Notes under the pieces: model-generated
What the model was told of the DNA's origin: nothing
The model's database searches: none
What the model saw: the letters and a program-made list of their open reading frames with translations, nothing else
Made by a program: the position numbers and the translations under genes
Source of the DNA: Xiphias gladius
Taxonomy: Eukaryota; Chordata; Actinopteri; Istiophoriformes; Xiphiidae
Reading direction: 5' to 3'
DNA: 64,000 nt
Assembly (NCBI RefSeq): GCF_016859285.1
Contig: NC_053409.1
Coordinates: forward strand, 22,577,976-22,641,975
In this document: positions 1-18,828 of the stretch, in pieces
How positions within the stretch are numbered: position 1 is the first letter of the stretch
Layout: the number at the start of each line of letters is the position of its first letter

Positions 1-3000
1 ACTCTGCTCCTGCTCGCCCTCCAGACAGGCCTGTTAGATATGCAGGCCCTGCAGCGCACCTTCCTCCTCAGCATCATCCTCTTCATCGTGGTGACTTCAA
101 CCCTGCAGTCAATGATCGAAATCACAGATCCAATCATTCTAGCTTTGGGTGCGTCCCGCAACAGGTAAGGGCAACAAGAGGAAATGTCATTTCGTTTTAT
201 GAGGTGGAAGTAAATGATCTTGAGTCGTAAAGTGACACGTTGAAGTGCAGAAATGTTTTCTAAGGTTCTCTGAGGATTTTGCCTTGTTCCCTTCAGTGTG
301 TGTTTCATTCATCCATGTTTCTTCTGTGCGTCTAGGAGTCTGTGGAAACACTTCCGCGGCCTCAGCATGTGTCTGCTTCTGCTGATTTTCCCAGTGTATA
401 TGGCTTATAAAATCTCCCAGTTCTTCCACATGGACTTCTGGCTCCTCATACTGGTGTCTAGCTGCATGCTGACTTCCCTCCAGGTAGGAGGAGTGACTTT
501 GTATGTTTGTCATGTGAAATGTGGAAGTATGGAAGACGGATTATTCTTTGAAAGACACGTTTAAAGATTTAAAATTAGAAAAATGAAGTGGTTGAATAAT
601 ATGATTTTATGTAGAAATATGGAATCTATTAAAACACAGTTCAAATAACTGATTAACCAGAAACTGAAATATATAGCCAATTTATTTACATGCTTGACTG
701 ACATTTTCTATTTTGACATTAATCTAAAACATCAGTTAATTTGACTTAAATTAAATTATTATTTGATTGACCAGAAAATTAATCATAGATGATTTTGATA
801 ATTGAATAATCGATGTAATCACTTTATTTCCACTTTCGTTGGTTTAGAGCTCTGATGAGTCCCTGGTTTTCTTTGTCTTATCTGATTTATAAACTGAATA
901 TTTTTGCATTTGGGAATGTGTTTTGAATAAAACAAGCGATTTGAATGCGTCCTCTTGGACCTTAGCAGGCACATTTCTCTATTTTCAGACATTTTTAGGC
1001 CAACAGGTTAGTCGATTAATGGGAAACATAATGGTGACCCCCGGTGGTCATATCCAAAAAGATACTGAGAAAACTGGTGCAGACTATGTGGGGTTGCAAA
1101 ATATTGTCTCATTTTTCTAAACACACAAATTTGCGCCATAAGAATAATGTGAACAATATTGTAATCACATAAAAAAATCTACATATCGGTGTTTATTGGG
1201 ATTCCTCTTACTCCCCCATTTATCTTCCTGGGGTCCATATAAAAATAAAATGCATATAGTCAAGAGTTACAGCATTAACATCGCATCCAACAATAAAATT
1301 ACACCAAAACCATACGTATACAAAATATTAGAACAATTGAAACAATTTAAATCGACTGACAGGAAAAACAAACCAACATTAACAATCTCAGTGCATCTAA
1401 ACATTCATATTGCCAAAAAAAAAAAAATTTAAAGTGAACCAACTTTACTTCTTTTTTAAGAACCTCTCTGCTTCTTAAACCCTTTTGTTGTAGAGTCTTC
1501 CGGTACAAATCCTGGCCGACTGTTCCAGTGAGATATGGCTCTATACAGTACATTACTGTTAGTTTGTTTATTTTTCCCATAACATTGGTCTTTGTTTGGA
1601 GAAGTGTAACGTGACCCACTCTCCACCTGCCTTGTTTGATAAGTAGAGAAAACTTTGACAAAACGATTCAATTTCTTCATTAATGATAAGAATGAGGGAA
1701 CCTCGTCTGAACGTATCCTCAGCTGTCATCCATGTGAGATCAGCGGTATGTAGTCTTAATATTTAAGAAAGAATCCTTTAATTAAAGAATGCAATTCGCA
1801 TCATTTCGTCTGTACTGTTGACTGTTTTTTAATGTTCTAAGTAATAAATATCTTTATCTGATAATAAACTAAATGCATGGAGGGAAGACTAAAGCAGATT
1901 CGAAACTGGAGGACTGAGACTCCGCTCACACTGAGGCTCGTACTCAGTCAGTTAGTCCCCGACTCAGCCTAGACGCTTAATGCAAACGTGCGGCATGTCC
2001 CTCCAGTTAGATGAAGTCAGTATAGTAGAGGGCTTCCAGATTTTTGCACCAAATGTACCGAGGTGAAGGGGTCATTGTTTAATCGTGTGTAGCGATGCAG
2101 GAAGATACGACACCTTTGGGAGGAGGTAAGAAACACAGTAGAATCGAGTATTTAAAAATTCATTCCAGTGCATCCTTTCTATCTGGGTTGTACCCACAAG
2201 ATCATAATTTTATTAAAGAAGAACAAAGAATAATAATTATTTGCTTTCTGCATGCCAGAAGATTAATTGCATTGTTTGGGGAAAAAGACCAACAGGCCGT
2301 GTATCAAATTACAGGCTAGGCAGATGCTATTAACGCTTCCTTTAGAAAAGGTTACTGGTTTACGAAAAGGGAAATAGGATGTCTGAAAAGGTTTGGGGAC
2401 AATTTATTGCCTTTGTAAAGTGTATGGATTTGATAGATCGTAGATGATGAAGAAGATGAGTGAGGATGTTTTGGATGAGCTCTCACTGCTCATGAGACAG
2501 TATTTCTGTGTTGTGTAATGAAATATTATTGGGTAGTTTTTATCTTTTTATCCTTTTATCCTCCCTCTCACAGGAAAGCCCCGATCACATTCACACAGTT
2601 ACACACATTCACACCTGGGGAGGGGCAAGAGCGGCTTTTTTCACTTTTCCCACCCAGATTTAATCCTGCTTTAAATCCATTTAAATAATGTTGTGTTAGG
2701 AATTATTGACGTATGAAAATAATGTTTGGTGTCTAAGAAACAACTTATTCTTTGTGTTTAAATTTTTTTGTTTGTGCTTAAGCGCCATAGTACGCATGCC
2801 TTGGGTGACAAAGCATCGATTTTTGTTCTTTTTTTTTTGTACGTTTGTATGTGCACAAGGCAAAAAATTAATAAACATATTGTTAAAAAATAAAAATATT
2901 TAAAGATTCTTATTGTATTTTCCAGGTTACAGGCACTATGCTCATCTACTCCCTCTTCATGGTAGAGCTGTTTTGCAGCAACCCGATCGAGAGCCTGGAC

Positions 3001-6000
3001 GAAGTGATCTACTGGGTGAACGCCGTCAGCAGGGTGCTGGAGTTCGTGGTGGCGCTCTGCGTGGTGGCTTACGGCACCTGGGAGTCGCTGTTTGGGGAAT
3101 GGAGCTGGATGGGCGCCTCCGTCATTATCATCCACTCTTACTTCAACGTTTGGCTCAGAGGTCAGTCTGGCTGGAGGAGCTTCCTGCTCAGACAGGAAGC
3201 GGCCAAGAAGATCAACTCCCTCCCCAGAGCCACGGCTCAGCAGCTGCAGCAACACAACGACGTCTGCTCCATCTGCTTCCAGGTCAGTCACGCTGTCATG
3301 GGCAGGTTGTCGGAGTGCTTGTAGAGTTAATCCATAGCTGGGAATAGTTAACAAATTATAAAACTATTGTAATTGTAGCGCAGACCTCCAGGACCTGGCC
3401 TCAAACCTGTGCATTTTTGTTTTATTTGCGCATAACCTTACACACGAGCATTAAATCACATAACAGAAGTAAAACAGATGCAGAAAAAGAGAAAGTAAAC
3501 TAATATATAAAATATGATTTAAAAAGATACATATAAATACAAAGAAAATATATGATAATGAAAGACAGAAAATAAACAGAAGAATTCACCATCAATCAGC
3601 TGACAATATATTTGAAAAAAAAAAAAAAAGAATTCAAGTCTCTCACCCTCTGACTTCAGACCAGTCACAGTGTCGTAGTTATATCATCCATGTTTGATTT
3701 CTTTTTGAATCTGAACAAATCAGCTCTGTTGTTTTAGCTGTTTAACCACAAACGGCTGACAAGTACAAAAAAACTCACTTACTGAATGTGTCATAATGCC
3801 AAGTTTTCTCCCTGTTGGTTAGAATCTTCTAACTTGCTTGCTGCTGTTTTCAGAAGTTATCACACGGAGGTTTAATTTGTGACAAAACAGAGATAGCATC
3901 TAAATTAAAATCGACATGGCCACTGTTGTGACATGCTCAGATGTTTTAGCTTTTTCTTCATCGGAAATGTATGGAACGGTTAAGATGGGAGTGAGTGTGT
4001 ACTGAGAGGACAGGCAAGGCTTTCTGTTTGAAAGATAGCCACAGTCCACCTCTATATCATACAACCAGCGCTGGGTTACACATGTAGTTGAAACTGGAAT
4101 ATGAGGGTCACAAGCCAAAAATGCTGGGAACCACATCTCTAAATATCAATCACTGTGAAGACACAAATGATCGTACCCAAAATATCATCACAATGTCAGC
4201 AGTGAGGTACTGAATTAAAAATATAGTGATACATGATATCGCCCATCTCTGCATGCACGTTGCAGACACATGACATATACCACTGCGTATATTTAATACT
4301 TAACATTGTGTTTACCCTTTAAAAACACGTTGTTCCAGTTCTTCCAGTTCAGCCCCACCTCTTCATTCACAGGTCAGGGACAAATCTTTGGCTTTCAGCC
4401 ACGGTTTTTGTTAAAGCCAGCTAAAATAGTCTTTTCCTGTCCTTGACAATGATGTATAGTTTTTTTTTTTTTTTTTGTCAAGGAAGCAGCTACAAAAAAA
4501 CTGTAATAAAATAACAGAGAACAGTTACAGGTAGAATGTTTGCTGGTCGATGAGCTTTGCAGTGGCCTTTTTTAAGACAAGACTTCATTGATCTCTGAGG
4601 TGAAATTCACATTACACTAGCACAGAGACAGGCTGAGAGGTAAGGAAACAGATAAAGAACGCTCGTACTGAGAAAAATAAAAAAAAGAAGAGGAGATTGA
4701 TTGAGAGAGGTGACATTAAAACGGAGATTCACTATACAAACATTACGATACCTTAGACTACACAAGTGATTTGTGTAAACATTTGTGCAAAAGAAAAAAA
4801 TAGTGCATGTCCAGCAGCCATGATGTGTGAACTATATATACTATGTAATATAAGTATGTAGATATAGGTATGAATAATAAGCACAATATGATATACACAA
4901 TAATAAAATAAAATATATAATTATATGTATAATATGTCCAGTATATGTAATATAAACACACTATACAGTAATAATGCAATACAATGAATTATGTATAACA
5001 GATATCAAAGAGATACTATAATACAACATGTAATAACATAAAAATAATAATATTGTTATATTGTGTTATGTGTAACATAATGTAATGTTAAATAGATTAG
5101 TACTATACAGGGTACCTGCAGGCCATAGAGGCATGTAAGAGCCTTCATCAACTATATACTTAATCATCATTTTTGCTTGACTTCGGCAGCAACATTATTT
5201 CTAAAAGGTTTCTGTATGTGAAGTGCGCTGAGTAAATAATTCTAGGCCATACTGTCTTTCATATGATTGAACTGGTACGACCGTCAAAAGGGTATTAAAT
5301 TGCATTCTATGTGTTTATGAAAAAGGTGTCGAAAAGGTCCATAGTATTCATATTACTGGTAATATACAGTGGGGACAAGGTGCAGGTGTACTGTTGTAGA
5401 GTGCTTGTTGCAGCGTGCAACATAAAGCCAGGTACTGGTCCGCAGGCATTGTTGTCAAGTCAGATATGTCTCTTTTCACAGGAAATGAGCTCTGCTGTGA
5501 TCACATACTGTAGACATTTCTTCCACGGCAACTGCCTCCGCAAGTGGCTGTATGTGCAGGAGACCTGCCCCATGTGCCACCAAACGGTCAGACCCTCCCC
5601 ACCAGGTCAGAGTGAGGCTTCGGGTGATGCCCCAGCAGAGAGAGACGCAGGACCAGATCTGACTGAACAAGAGGGAAATCACAACCCAGACAACAGGGCA
5701 TCCCAAGAGGCGCAGCGCGACGATGTGTCTCCTGATCCCACCGAGCAGCAGGAGGAGAGGGAAAGCCCTGAGGATGGAGCCTGTGGGACTGAGGCTAAAG
5801 GCAAGCCAGCTGAACCTCGTAGAAACGCCGCTCAAGGTCTTCGTTTCAGCTCCAGCGGAGACTTTGTTGGATTTGTCAACCCAGTGTCGAGCGGCTCCTC
5901 AGGGGAGCTTTCTAGTTCCCACGTGCTGCTGGGTAAAGCCTCTCTTCCTAACATGCACAGCCCAGGTGAGGAGAGTGGCAAGGACTCGCCACCGCCATCG

Positions 6001-6387
6001 ACTCCTAATGATGTGAATGAGAATGCAATGGAGGGTAGCCGTGACTCTCACGGAGCAGGGCTCGAGGAAGGTGCTACTTTCTGTAAACACGACAGCTGTG
6101 ATGGGACGCCTAACTCACAGAACATCCCTGATTCACCAGAATCAAAAAATGCTGATAAAAATCAAGAGGCTGTCTCATGTGGTATGGGCCAAGCACTTGT
6201 CAAATCACGTAGTGAAAACTCAGAACTCTTAGACTGCGTTGACGTTCCTCAGTGTCGTAAAGGTAATGGTATATATTCAGACTTGGACCTGGACAGGCTC
6301 AGAGAGGCTGAACCTGTCCCACGGATCCCCCGGCTGTCCTCCTCGGACGCCGCTTTCTCTTGCACAAGCACACACAACAGTGACTGA
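1..6387 (+). CDS. rnf145: RING finger protein 145 (TRC8-family E3 ligase), 3' part
   Basis: Partial multipass ER-membrane E3 ubiquitin ligase of the RNF145/RNF139 family, which in mammals ubiquitinates sterol-pathway proteins. Coding exons are 1-164 (cut by the window edge), 336-483, 2926-3282 and 5482-6387 (stop TGA). All junctions are GT-AG and frames join exactly (54 codons+2 nt, 148 nt, 119 codons, 301 codons+stop). Hydrophobic segments are visible around LLSIILFIVVTSTL, MCLLLLIFPVYMAYKI, WLLILVSSCML and EFVVALCVVAYG. The segment after exon 3 starts (MLIYSLFMVE, IYWVNAV, FGEWSWMGAS, SYFNVWLRG) matches RNF145 rather than RNF139. The RING-H2 motif spans the last two exons: C-x2-C, x11, C-x-H-x2-H-x2-C-x10-C-x2-C (CSIC ... 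CRHFFHGNC ... CPMC). After it comes a disordered tail of about 260 residues rich in E, S, P and Q, much longer than the short tail I know from mammals. The usual Pro before the third RING cysteine is Tyr. Family assignment is seen directly; a or b paralogue is undecided. Confidence 0.93.
735..920 (-). repeat. Partial copy of GCTGCAAC...AATCGATTA interspersed repeat
   Basis: In the rnf145 intron between 483 and 2926. AT-rich stretch with ATTAATC, GATTTTGATAAT and AAACTGAATAT blocks, matching the minus-strand parts of the fuller copies at 8577-8920 and 61940-62150. Ends are eroded. The rest of this intron shows no gene; a minus-strand open stretch at 1347-1661 has no domain I recognise. Confidence 0.45.
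4560..4640 (+). repeat. Fish interspersed-repeat tail (CATTGATCTCTGAGGTGAAATTCA type)
   Basis: Resembles the common teleost repeat end that reads TTTATTGATCCC...GGGAAATTCA. Only a short segment is recognisable, in the long last intron of rnf145 (3283-5481). No protein relic is seen around it. Confidence 0.35.
4758..5110. repeat. AT-rich low-complexity tract
   Basis: Strongly AT-rich, purely compositional run of TATA, AATA and TGTAATAT words in the last intron of rnf145. The open reading frame on the minus strand here (Tyr/Ile/Cys-rich) is an artefact of composition. Confidence 0.6.
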
Positions 6388-7155
6388 CTGCCCTGCATCA
6401 GTGCCTTGAAGGGTGTAAAAGGGTACAAAAGGGTAAAAAAGGGTGACCCTCCATAAGGGGGAATTAAACACGTTTGCCTTCTCTCCGTGAACCAATAGAA
6501 AAAAATATTGTATCTTTTACCAGACAGTGTAATGAATGTGCTTCAGTTTAGCAATTAACATGCATCTGGATTGAGTATGGAAACTAAATCGTCTTGGATT
6601 TAAATGACACCTTTATTGTACAACTGTAAATTGTTTAAAAAAAAAAAAAGATTATAATTGATAGAAAAATCATGTGTAACAATAGAGCAATTATCTTGCG
6701 TCAATATTTACCAAATTCTAGCAGGTTATAAGTAAAAATGTAAACTAAGAGAAATTGAGTGGCATTTCATTTCATTTCATTTCATTTCATTTTTCTCTCC
6801 AGTGTCCTGGTAGTTCTTGTGTAGAGCGTTCTTGTGCACGCAGTGTGGCAAAAGGAAAAGCTTCAGAAATTCAGCAGTGGACTCAGCCTTTTGTACGTCA
6901 AAGGTTGTCCCTCCCCCCAGTTAAAGTACAGCTGTGAATGTGTAGATTTTTTTTTTTTTTCCTTTATTTTTTTTCTGTATTGTTTATTTTAATAAAATCA
7001 TGACTGGTGCACACGGAGGCTGACACTGTGTGCCAGATTTGTGAAGTCTAAACAGAAGATTACTTCTGTAGCGTTCAGCCAGAACTGTCCAGATTCAATT
7101 TTTTGGTCGACATGTCGATTTGGAGATAATAAAGTATTCTATAGCACTGTAGAAT
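6388..7155 (+). other. rnf145: rnf145 3' UTR with candidate poly(A) signals
   Basis: Non-coding sequence after the rnf145 stop. It opens with a short imperfect tandem of GGGTAAAA-like units (about 6410-6446). It also holds a TTTCA pentanucleotide run near 6763-6792. Two AATAAA hexamers, 6991-6996 and 7128-7133, are the best cleavage-signal candidates. Which one is used cannot be told from sequence. Confidence 0.55.
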
Positions 7156-8099
7156 TTCGTTATCATCCACAGTAAAGTGTCATGATCATCATAAAATGTT
7201 AGAAATAGCATTTCCCTAGTATATGTTGTAGTTGTTGTCGGCTGTCTCTTGCTGGAACACTTAAATGGGATGCGGACATTGTTTTCATTGCTGAGCTTTT
7301 CTCAAAACAGCTCTTTGCAAAAACACCTTTTTTTTTTTTTAAACTTGTGTTCTATTGTTGATCGGTCAAACTTTTTAGGTAATGTCCTCCAAAACACAAG
7401 CCAGCAGTGTGCAGAGGAATTTCTTTTAAACATATTTGCCGATGTTCAATTTTGTAGGGTCTCTCCTGAAATAATGGGAAGAAAAATTCCAAATTTAGGT
7501 TCATCAAACATGAAATTAAGTTAAACAAAAAGGACGAAACCCTCTGTCAACCTAGAGTCATGAGACTGAAACTGAAATATTTACAAATAATGTGACGCAT
7601 GTTCCTCTCACTCTCTGTACATTGTGTACGTTATTCCTTTGCTGGGATGTTACATTGCTCCGGGTTTACTGTGTAGTAATGGAATTAAAACTAAACCAAC
7701 TAATTTAGGAACATAAATCATCATGCAAGTACAATATCAGCTGAACAGGCTACACTCCCCATCCCTAAAAAATGCAAGTGCTCCCATACGCTGAATATTT
7801 TTGACTTTTAGCATGTGAAATATTGTAAGAGAGTTTAAGTTGAAGGGCTGAAAGGGACTGAAGTGTCAGTTGAAGTTTAAGCATTAAGTGTAAAAGCCAA
7901 AAAGGCCTCCAGATCAGTTAATAAAGCAGGACCCACCCGAATGCCCTTATCATCTGTTGATATTTTGGTTTGGTAATGCAAATTCCCACACTCCCAGCAA
8001 AAGTTACAAATAATGAAATAGACAAGGGCTGCTTCATTGTTGATGAATCATTTTGACGGTTGAATATCATAGACTAGTCATCACAGTTTCATGAACCCG

Positions 8100-8355
8100 T
8101 AGGTATTCACTTGTTTCACCAGGGCAACAGTTCAAAACCCAAAGACACTCAGTTTACAATCATTCAAGACAAAGGAATGCAGAAAATCTTCACATTTGAG
8201 AAGCTAGAAGAAGCTTCACAGAAGCTAGAATCAGCAAATGTTTGGCATTTTTTCTTGACAAAGGACTCAAACAATTGATTTGACTGAATAGTTGGCAATC
8301 ATTTTTTTTTTTTTTTTAACTAGTTGATTAATCAACTGATTGTTGCAGCTCTAAA
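8100..8355 (+). repeat. GCTGCAAC-family interspersed repeat, 5'-truncated
   Basis: Contains the family signature blocks in order: AAAACCCAAAGA, CAGTTTACAATCAT, CTTCACATTTGAGAAGCTAG, AAATGTTTGGCA, then AGTTGATTAATCAACTGATTG and the terminal GTTGCAGCTCTA. The family looks like a non-autonomous (hAT-type MITE-like) element common in fish; it has no coding capacity. Confidence 0.6.
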
Positions 8356-8576
8356 TAGCATGAATGATGGCTCTGCTTCATTTTATTGCTGGAACACTTA
8401 AATGGGATGAAGACGATGTTTTTAATTTTTACTTGTGTTTATTTGTATAGGACGTATAGCATGAACCAATGCCATATCACAGCATTTATAGCCTTAGCTA
8501 AGTTGAAGTGCCCCTCCCTATAAGTGGGGCCAAAAAAACCCTACAATAAAGTACGTACAAACAATGAATAAAAAGT

Positions 8577-8920
8577 AGAGCTGCAACAACAACTCGATTA
8601 ATCGATCAGTGAACTGACAGAAAATTAATCACCAACTATTTTGATAATAAAAAACTTGTTTTATTCATTATTTTTTTTTAAAGCAGAAATGCCAAACTTT
8701 TGCTGGTTCCAGAGTCCTAAATGTGATCTGGTCATACATGATAGTAAACGGAATATCTTTTGGTTTTGGACTGTTAGTCAGACAAAACAAAACACTTTAA
8801 AATGTCACTTTGGCATGTAGAGAATCATGTTGGGCATTTTTTTTTGTGTGTGACATTTTATACATGACCAATAGATGAACCTCAATCGAGAGATGATGAT
8901 AATCGGTAGACGCAGCCCTA
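8577..8920 (-). repeat. GCTGCAAC-family interspersed repeat, near full length
   Basis: Starts AGAGCTGCAACAACAACTCG and ends with GCAGCCCTA, so both inverted ends are present. The internal region carries the minus-strand versions of the family blocks (GCAGAAATGCCAAACTTTTG, TTTTGGACTGTTAGTCAGAC, AATCATGTTGGGCATTT). About 340 bp. Confidence 0.6.
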
Positions 8921-9739
8921 CCGAGTACCATAAAACGACAAGCACCGGATCATTCATGACTACGTGACCCATCCCTCTCTAAAACCTGCTTCAATCTGTG
9001 TTCAAAGACAAGTCTGTTGATTTTCTACATTTTTTTCCCTTTTCGTCAACAAATCTCATGAAAAGACCGAGACCAACAATAAATAGATCATACAAGCAAA
9101 GTGTGATATATCTTATGCCTCTGTGCCACAGGGCTCAATTGACATTAAGCACCTATTAAAAACACATCAGTGAGCCACAGGCGTCCTGTCCTTCATTACG
9201 ATGAATGTGGCAACCGCATTCTGTCTTGACTTAATACTATACACTCCATTGTGCGACTCAATCTACCCAACAAATGCGCTTTATACTTTTGTTTGTCTAC
9301 TGTTTAAAAAACCCACAGTGACCAGCTATTTTTAAGAAATTACTGAGTTTTTAAAATAAATCTCTGTATGTATGACCCATTTTTAAAGACTTAGGTTGGA
9401 ATGAATGGGCTTGAGTCTGAGTGCCACAGACAGAGAAGGGAACCTTTGGGAAGCATTGAGCAATGGACTAGTGCTTTGCTTGTTTTGGTCTTTTTATTGG
9501 ATTTATTGACAGTAATGAAAATGTAGAATTTCAACCGTGTTATCCTTTTAGATGAAAACATGCTGCTAAATGATTAACATGTATGAATGCTTATTTAAGA
9601 TTGTCATATATTATTATATATTAATGGACAATGGGCAATGGCCTGGTGCCATGGTGCTTTTTTGGAAATCTGCCCTTGCTATGATTTAATAAAAAATGTT
9701 TTAAAAGGAACACAATTAAACACACGGGACCAAGGTCGT

Positions 9740-10090
9740 GGTACAACATTCAGATTCAAAGGCTTTATTGTCATATGCAGAAATAAATACTTTATCGGTG
9801 CAATGAAATTCTCAGCTTGCTGTCTCTCCGTTATTGTATCTACAATGTTCTAGAAACCAAGAATTAAAAAGTCACAATCGTAAAATAAAAAAGAAGACGG
9901 ATGGTGTCTGAAGCAAATGTGCACAGACTGAGAAAAAAATATTTTGTTAGGCAAATACATACAAGCACACGTTAGATACACATATGCGTGAATTTGCATA
10001 TGCACATACAAGTACTTCCACTCGCACACATATACCCGTGCAGGCACACTGAGGTAGACCGTTTGAACAACAATGCGAATTTCCCCCGGC
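9740..10090 (+). repeat. Fish repeat of the GGCTTTATTGTCATATGCA type
   Basis: The stretch beginning near 9748 reads CAAAGGCTTTATTGTCATAT followed by a TACTTTATCGGTGCAATGAAATTCT block. That layout is familiar from a widespread teleost SINE/MITE-like repeat. It sits just upstream of the ube2d3 CpG-rich region. The downstream limit is uncertain. Confidence 0.45.
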
Positions 10091-10149
10091 AACACATTTT
10101 TGAAACTGACAGCTGCACGTCAAAAATTTTAATTATAGGGTCATTTTAA

Positions 10150-10762
10150 TTTAGGGATGTTAACAATTAAAGGCCGACATGTCCCGACCGGTCTGTTACG
10201 CATGTTGTGCTTGTGCTTTTCTTTTTTTTTTTTTTTTTTTTTCCCGCAGGCTTGTAACCAATCTGCCATCACATCCGCCCCGTCACTCAGCAGCCGCTGC
10301 ACCGCCTTCACCATAAAGCCTCACATACAGGAGAAGAGCCGCTAGTTTGCTAACGGGCACAGACCGAATTCTACGGAACAGGAGCGTTTTTTTTTTTTCT
10401 TCCGCCCGGGTTACTTCGCCTGGCAAACGTACTTATTGAGCCTGAAGCGGGGGATACAGATCATCCGAAACAAAATAAATAATAATAAGGCGTTTAGACT
10501 ACGGGGAGAGCGGGGCTTATCGAAGGACGGTGTAACGTCTGTCGCTCGGTGGATCAGACCGCCAGCTAGCTTTGTTACAACTCCGCGCATACGTAGTTTT
10601 AGCTCGCCAGCCAGCTAACTACGCTAACTCGAGAAGAAAGGCCGTCGAGTTGACCTAGCGTCGGTTATTTAACAGGTAGCGAATCATCCTGGCACATCAA
10701 GGTTGCCCCTCACTGCTTGGATCGGAAAACCATCAAATTAAAGAGCAGAACACCGAGAGAGG
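10150..10762 (+). promoter_or_regulatory. ube2d3: ube2d3 promoter and 5' UTR region, CpG-rich
   Basis: GC and CpG content rise sharply from about 10170 and fall again after 10870, as at housekeeping promoters. A pyrimidine tract followed by CCCGCAG (ending 10249) could be the acceptor of an upstream 5' UTR exon, so the transcription start may lie left of it. The 5' UTR directly before the ATG contains no in-frame upstream start. No TATA box is evident. Confidence 0.5.
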
Positions 10763-17083
<6,321 letters not shown>

Positions 17084-18333
17084 TGGCATCGTTTGGAAAG
17101 CTGGTGGAAAATGTTGTTGCTGATTTAAACTTAAAATTCCATTATTCTGTTTTTCTTTTTCACTTTTTTTTCTTATTTTTTTGTTTTTGTTTTTTGTTTC
17201 GTTGTTAATCAGAACATTTTTACCCCCCCCCCCCCCCCCCCATTTTTCCACCTGCGCGCTCATAAGAAGATAGTGTTTTCTCTCTAGGACACGTGCCAGT
17301 TTCTGTGAAGTTTCGACTCCCATTTTGTATGGAGTTTTAAAAAAAACAAACAAAAAACAAAAAAAATCACCATGGTTCTGAACACTCGGCTTGAGCATGC
17401 ACCAGTAAGAGTTTTTCAACCCAAAATTGGTGATGTTAGTCATTTACTCTGCACACACTTAGTAGAATCTGATGCAACTGGTCTCCTGATGCTGAACATA
17501 TCAGCCCCACAATGATCTAGAAGGTTAACTGGCTGGATCCTGTGGGGTTGATATTTCCTTTACTGTAGGCTTGGTTTCTCAGAGCATTTCTACAGAAGCC
17601 CGTCTTCTGGCCCTACCCCTAAATTCTGAATTTTAAAGGTTCAGATTGGCAAAATTCTGTCTGCAGATTTGGGAAACTGGTTAGTGGCTCCTGGACTGGT
17701 ATGACGTCAGTATGTTGTTCTGATCATTAGTATAGGAATTTATTACCTGAGGGAAAGAAGTGTATCTTATTCCACTATCAAAAGTGTGTGTACAGAGAAG
17801 CACAGCAGTATATATCAATGTTAAGGAAACAAAATATAAGAACTTCAATGTTGTATTTTATGCATGTTAATAAAGGTAGGTTATTATATCTGATATGTTT
17901 CTGCAAATTAAGTGAGGCTGAACAGTTGGAAAAATTTGGTTCCCCTCAAAGGCTTCCTATTTCTTTTTTGTTACTTAGAAGCCAGTAGATGAGCTGTTAG
18001 TTTTATGCCCACTCGAACACTGTCTTCTTGTAGCCCTAAAATATTGATGCAAAGCTAATGGTTGATAATCAACTCGTGGCTCTGTTTCTTTTTAGTTTTC
18101 CCTTCAATAAAGTTACATAAACCATAACATGAATGAGAGGGTGGTGCTAATTTTTTTTGTTTTTTGATTTCGTGTGACTAGAGATTTGTTTTTTACAAAA
18201 GTTCCATTGTGAGCAGTCGAAGACTGATGCAAATGTGCATTTGTTTTAAATCAAGTTTTTAGTCTTGTATACAGGTTATATATGTGTTTCATCTCTTGTG
18301 CCTGTAAAACCATGGGAAAATATCTTATTCGGG

Positions 18334-18485
18334 TAGAGCTGTAACAATAAATTAATTTTTATTGATAGGAAATTGATAGAAAACTGAATATCTTGGTTTT
18401 GGACTGTTTGCTTTTTGATGACTAGGGAAATTGTGATGGGCATTTTATCACAGTCTTATCTAGAAAATCATTGACTGTTTTAGGG
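18334..18485 (-). repeat. Partial GCTGCAAC-family repeat
   Basis: Starts with AGAGCTGTAACAATAAATTA and carries the CTTGGTTTTGGACTGTTTG and GTGATGGGCATTTTATCAC blocks in minus orientation. Truncated; just past the ube2d3 poly(A) signal. Confidence 0.5.
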
Positions 18486-18828
18486 AAAGTTTTTTTGTAT
18501 TTGTAGAAAATGTAATTCTCAGAGTTCAGAGTTCACGACCAGTTTGAATACTTTCATTTTCTCTTAAAGAAACTGACAAACTTTTTTTTTTTTTCACCCC
18601 ACAAACACAAGTATAATTAGTTTTTCCATTCAAAAAAAATTAAGTGTCTCACCGTAACTCTCAATCATTAATAAATCATTATAAAGTAAATGAACCAAAG
18701 ATAGTCAACATCTGGATATTAGATATGAGCCATATTTCAGTTGAAATCAAATAGTAGAATTAACCAGTCATTATATAGCTCTCACATTTAGATTTTGGAT
18801 GAAAAGCGATAGTTTTTAGTCAACCTAT

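Larger units (their letters stand above)
7156..10150. other. rnf145-ube2d3 intergenic spacer, no gene seen
   Basis: No exon with coding character and flanking splice sites was found on either strand. The spacer holds dispersed repeats (8100-8355, 8577-8920, 9740-10090) and a 24-bp exact direct repeat at 7249-7272 and 8386-8409. The sequence is otherwise AT-rich and unremarkable. Confidence 0.6.

Noticed and set aside
1347-1680. Minus-strand open frames in the first long rnf145 intron as a gene or LINE piece
   Set aside because: No recognisable motif; could be old repeat sequence but the evidence is too thin to call.
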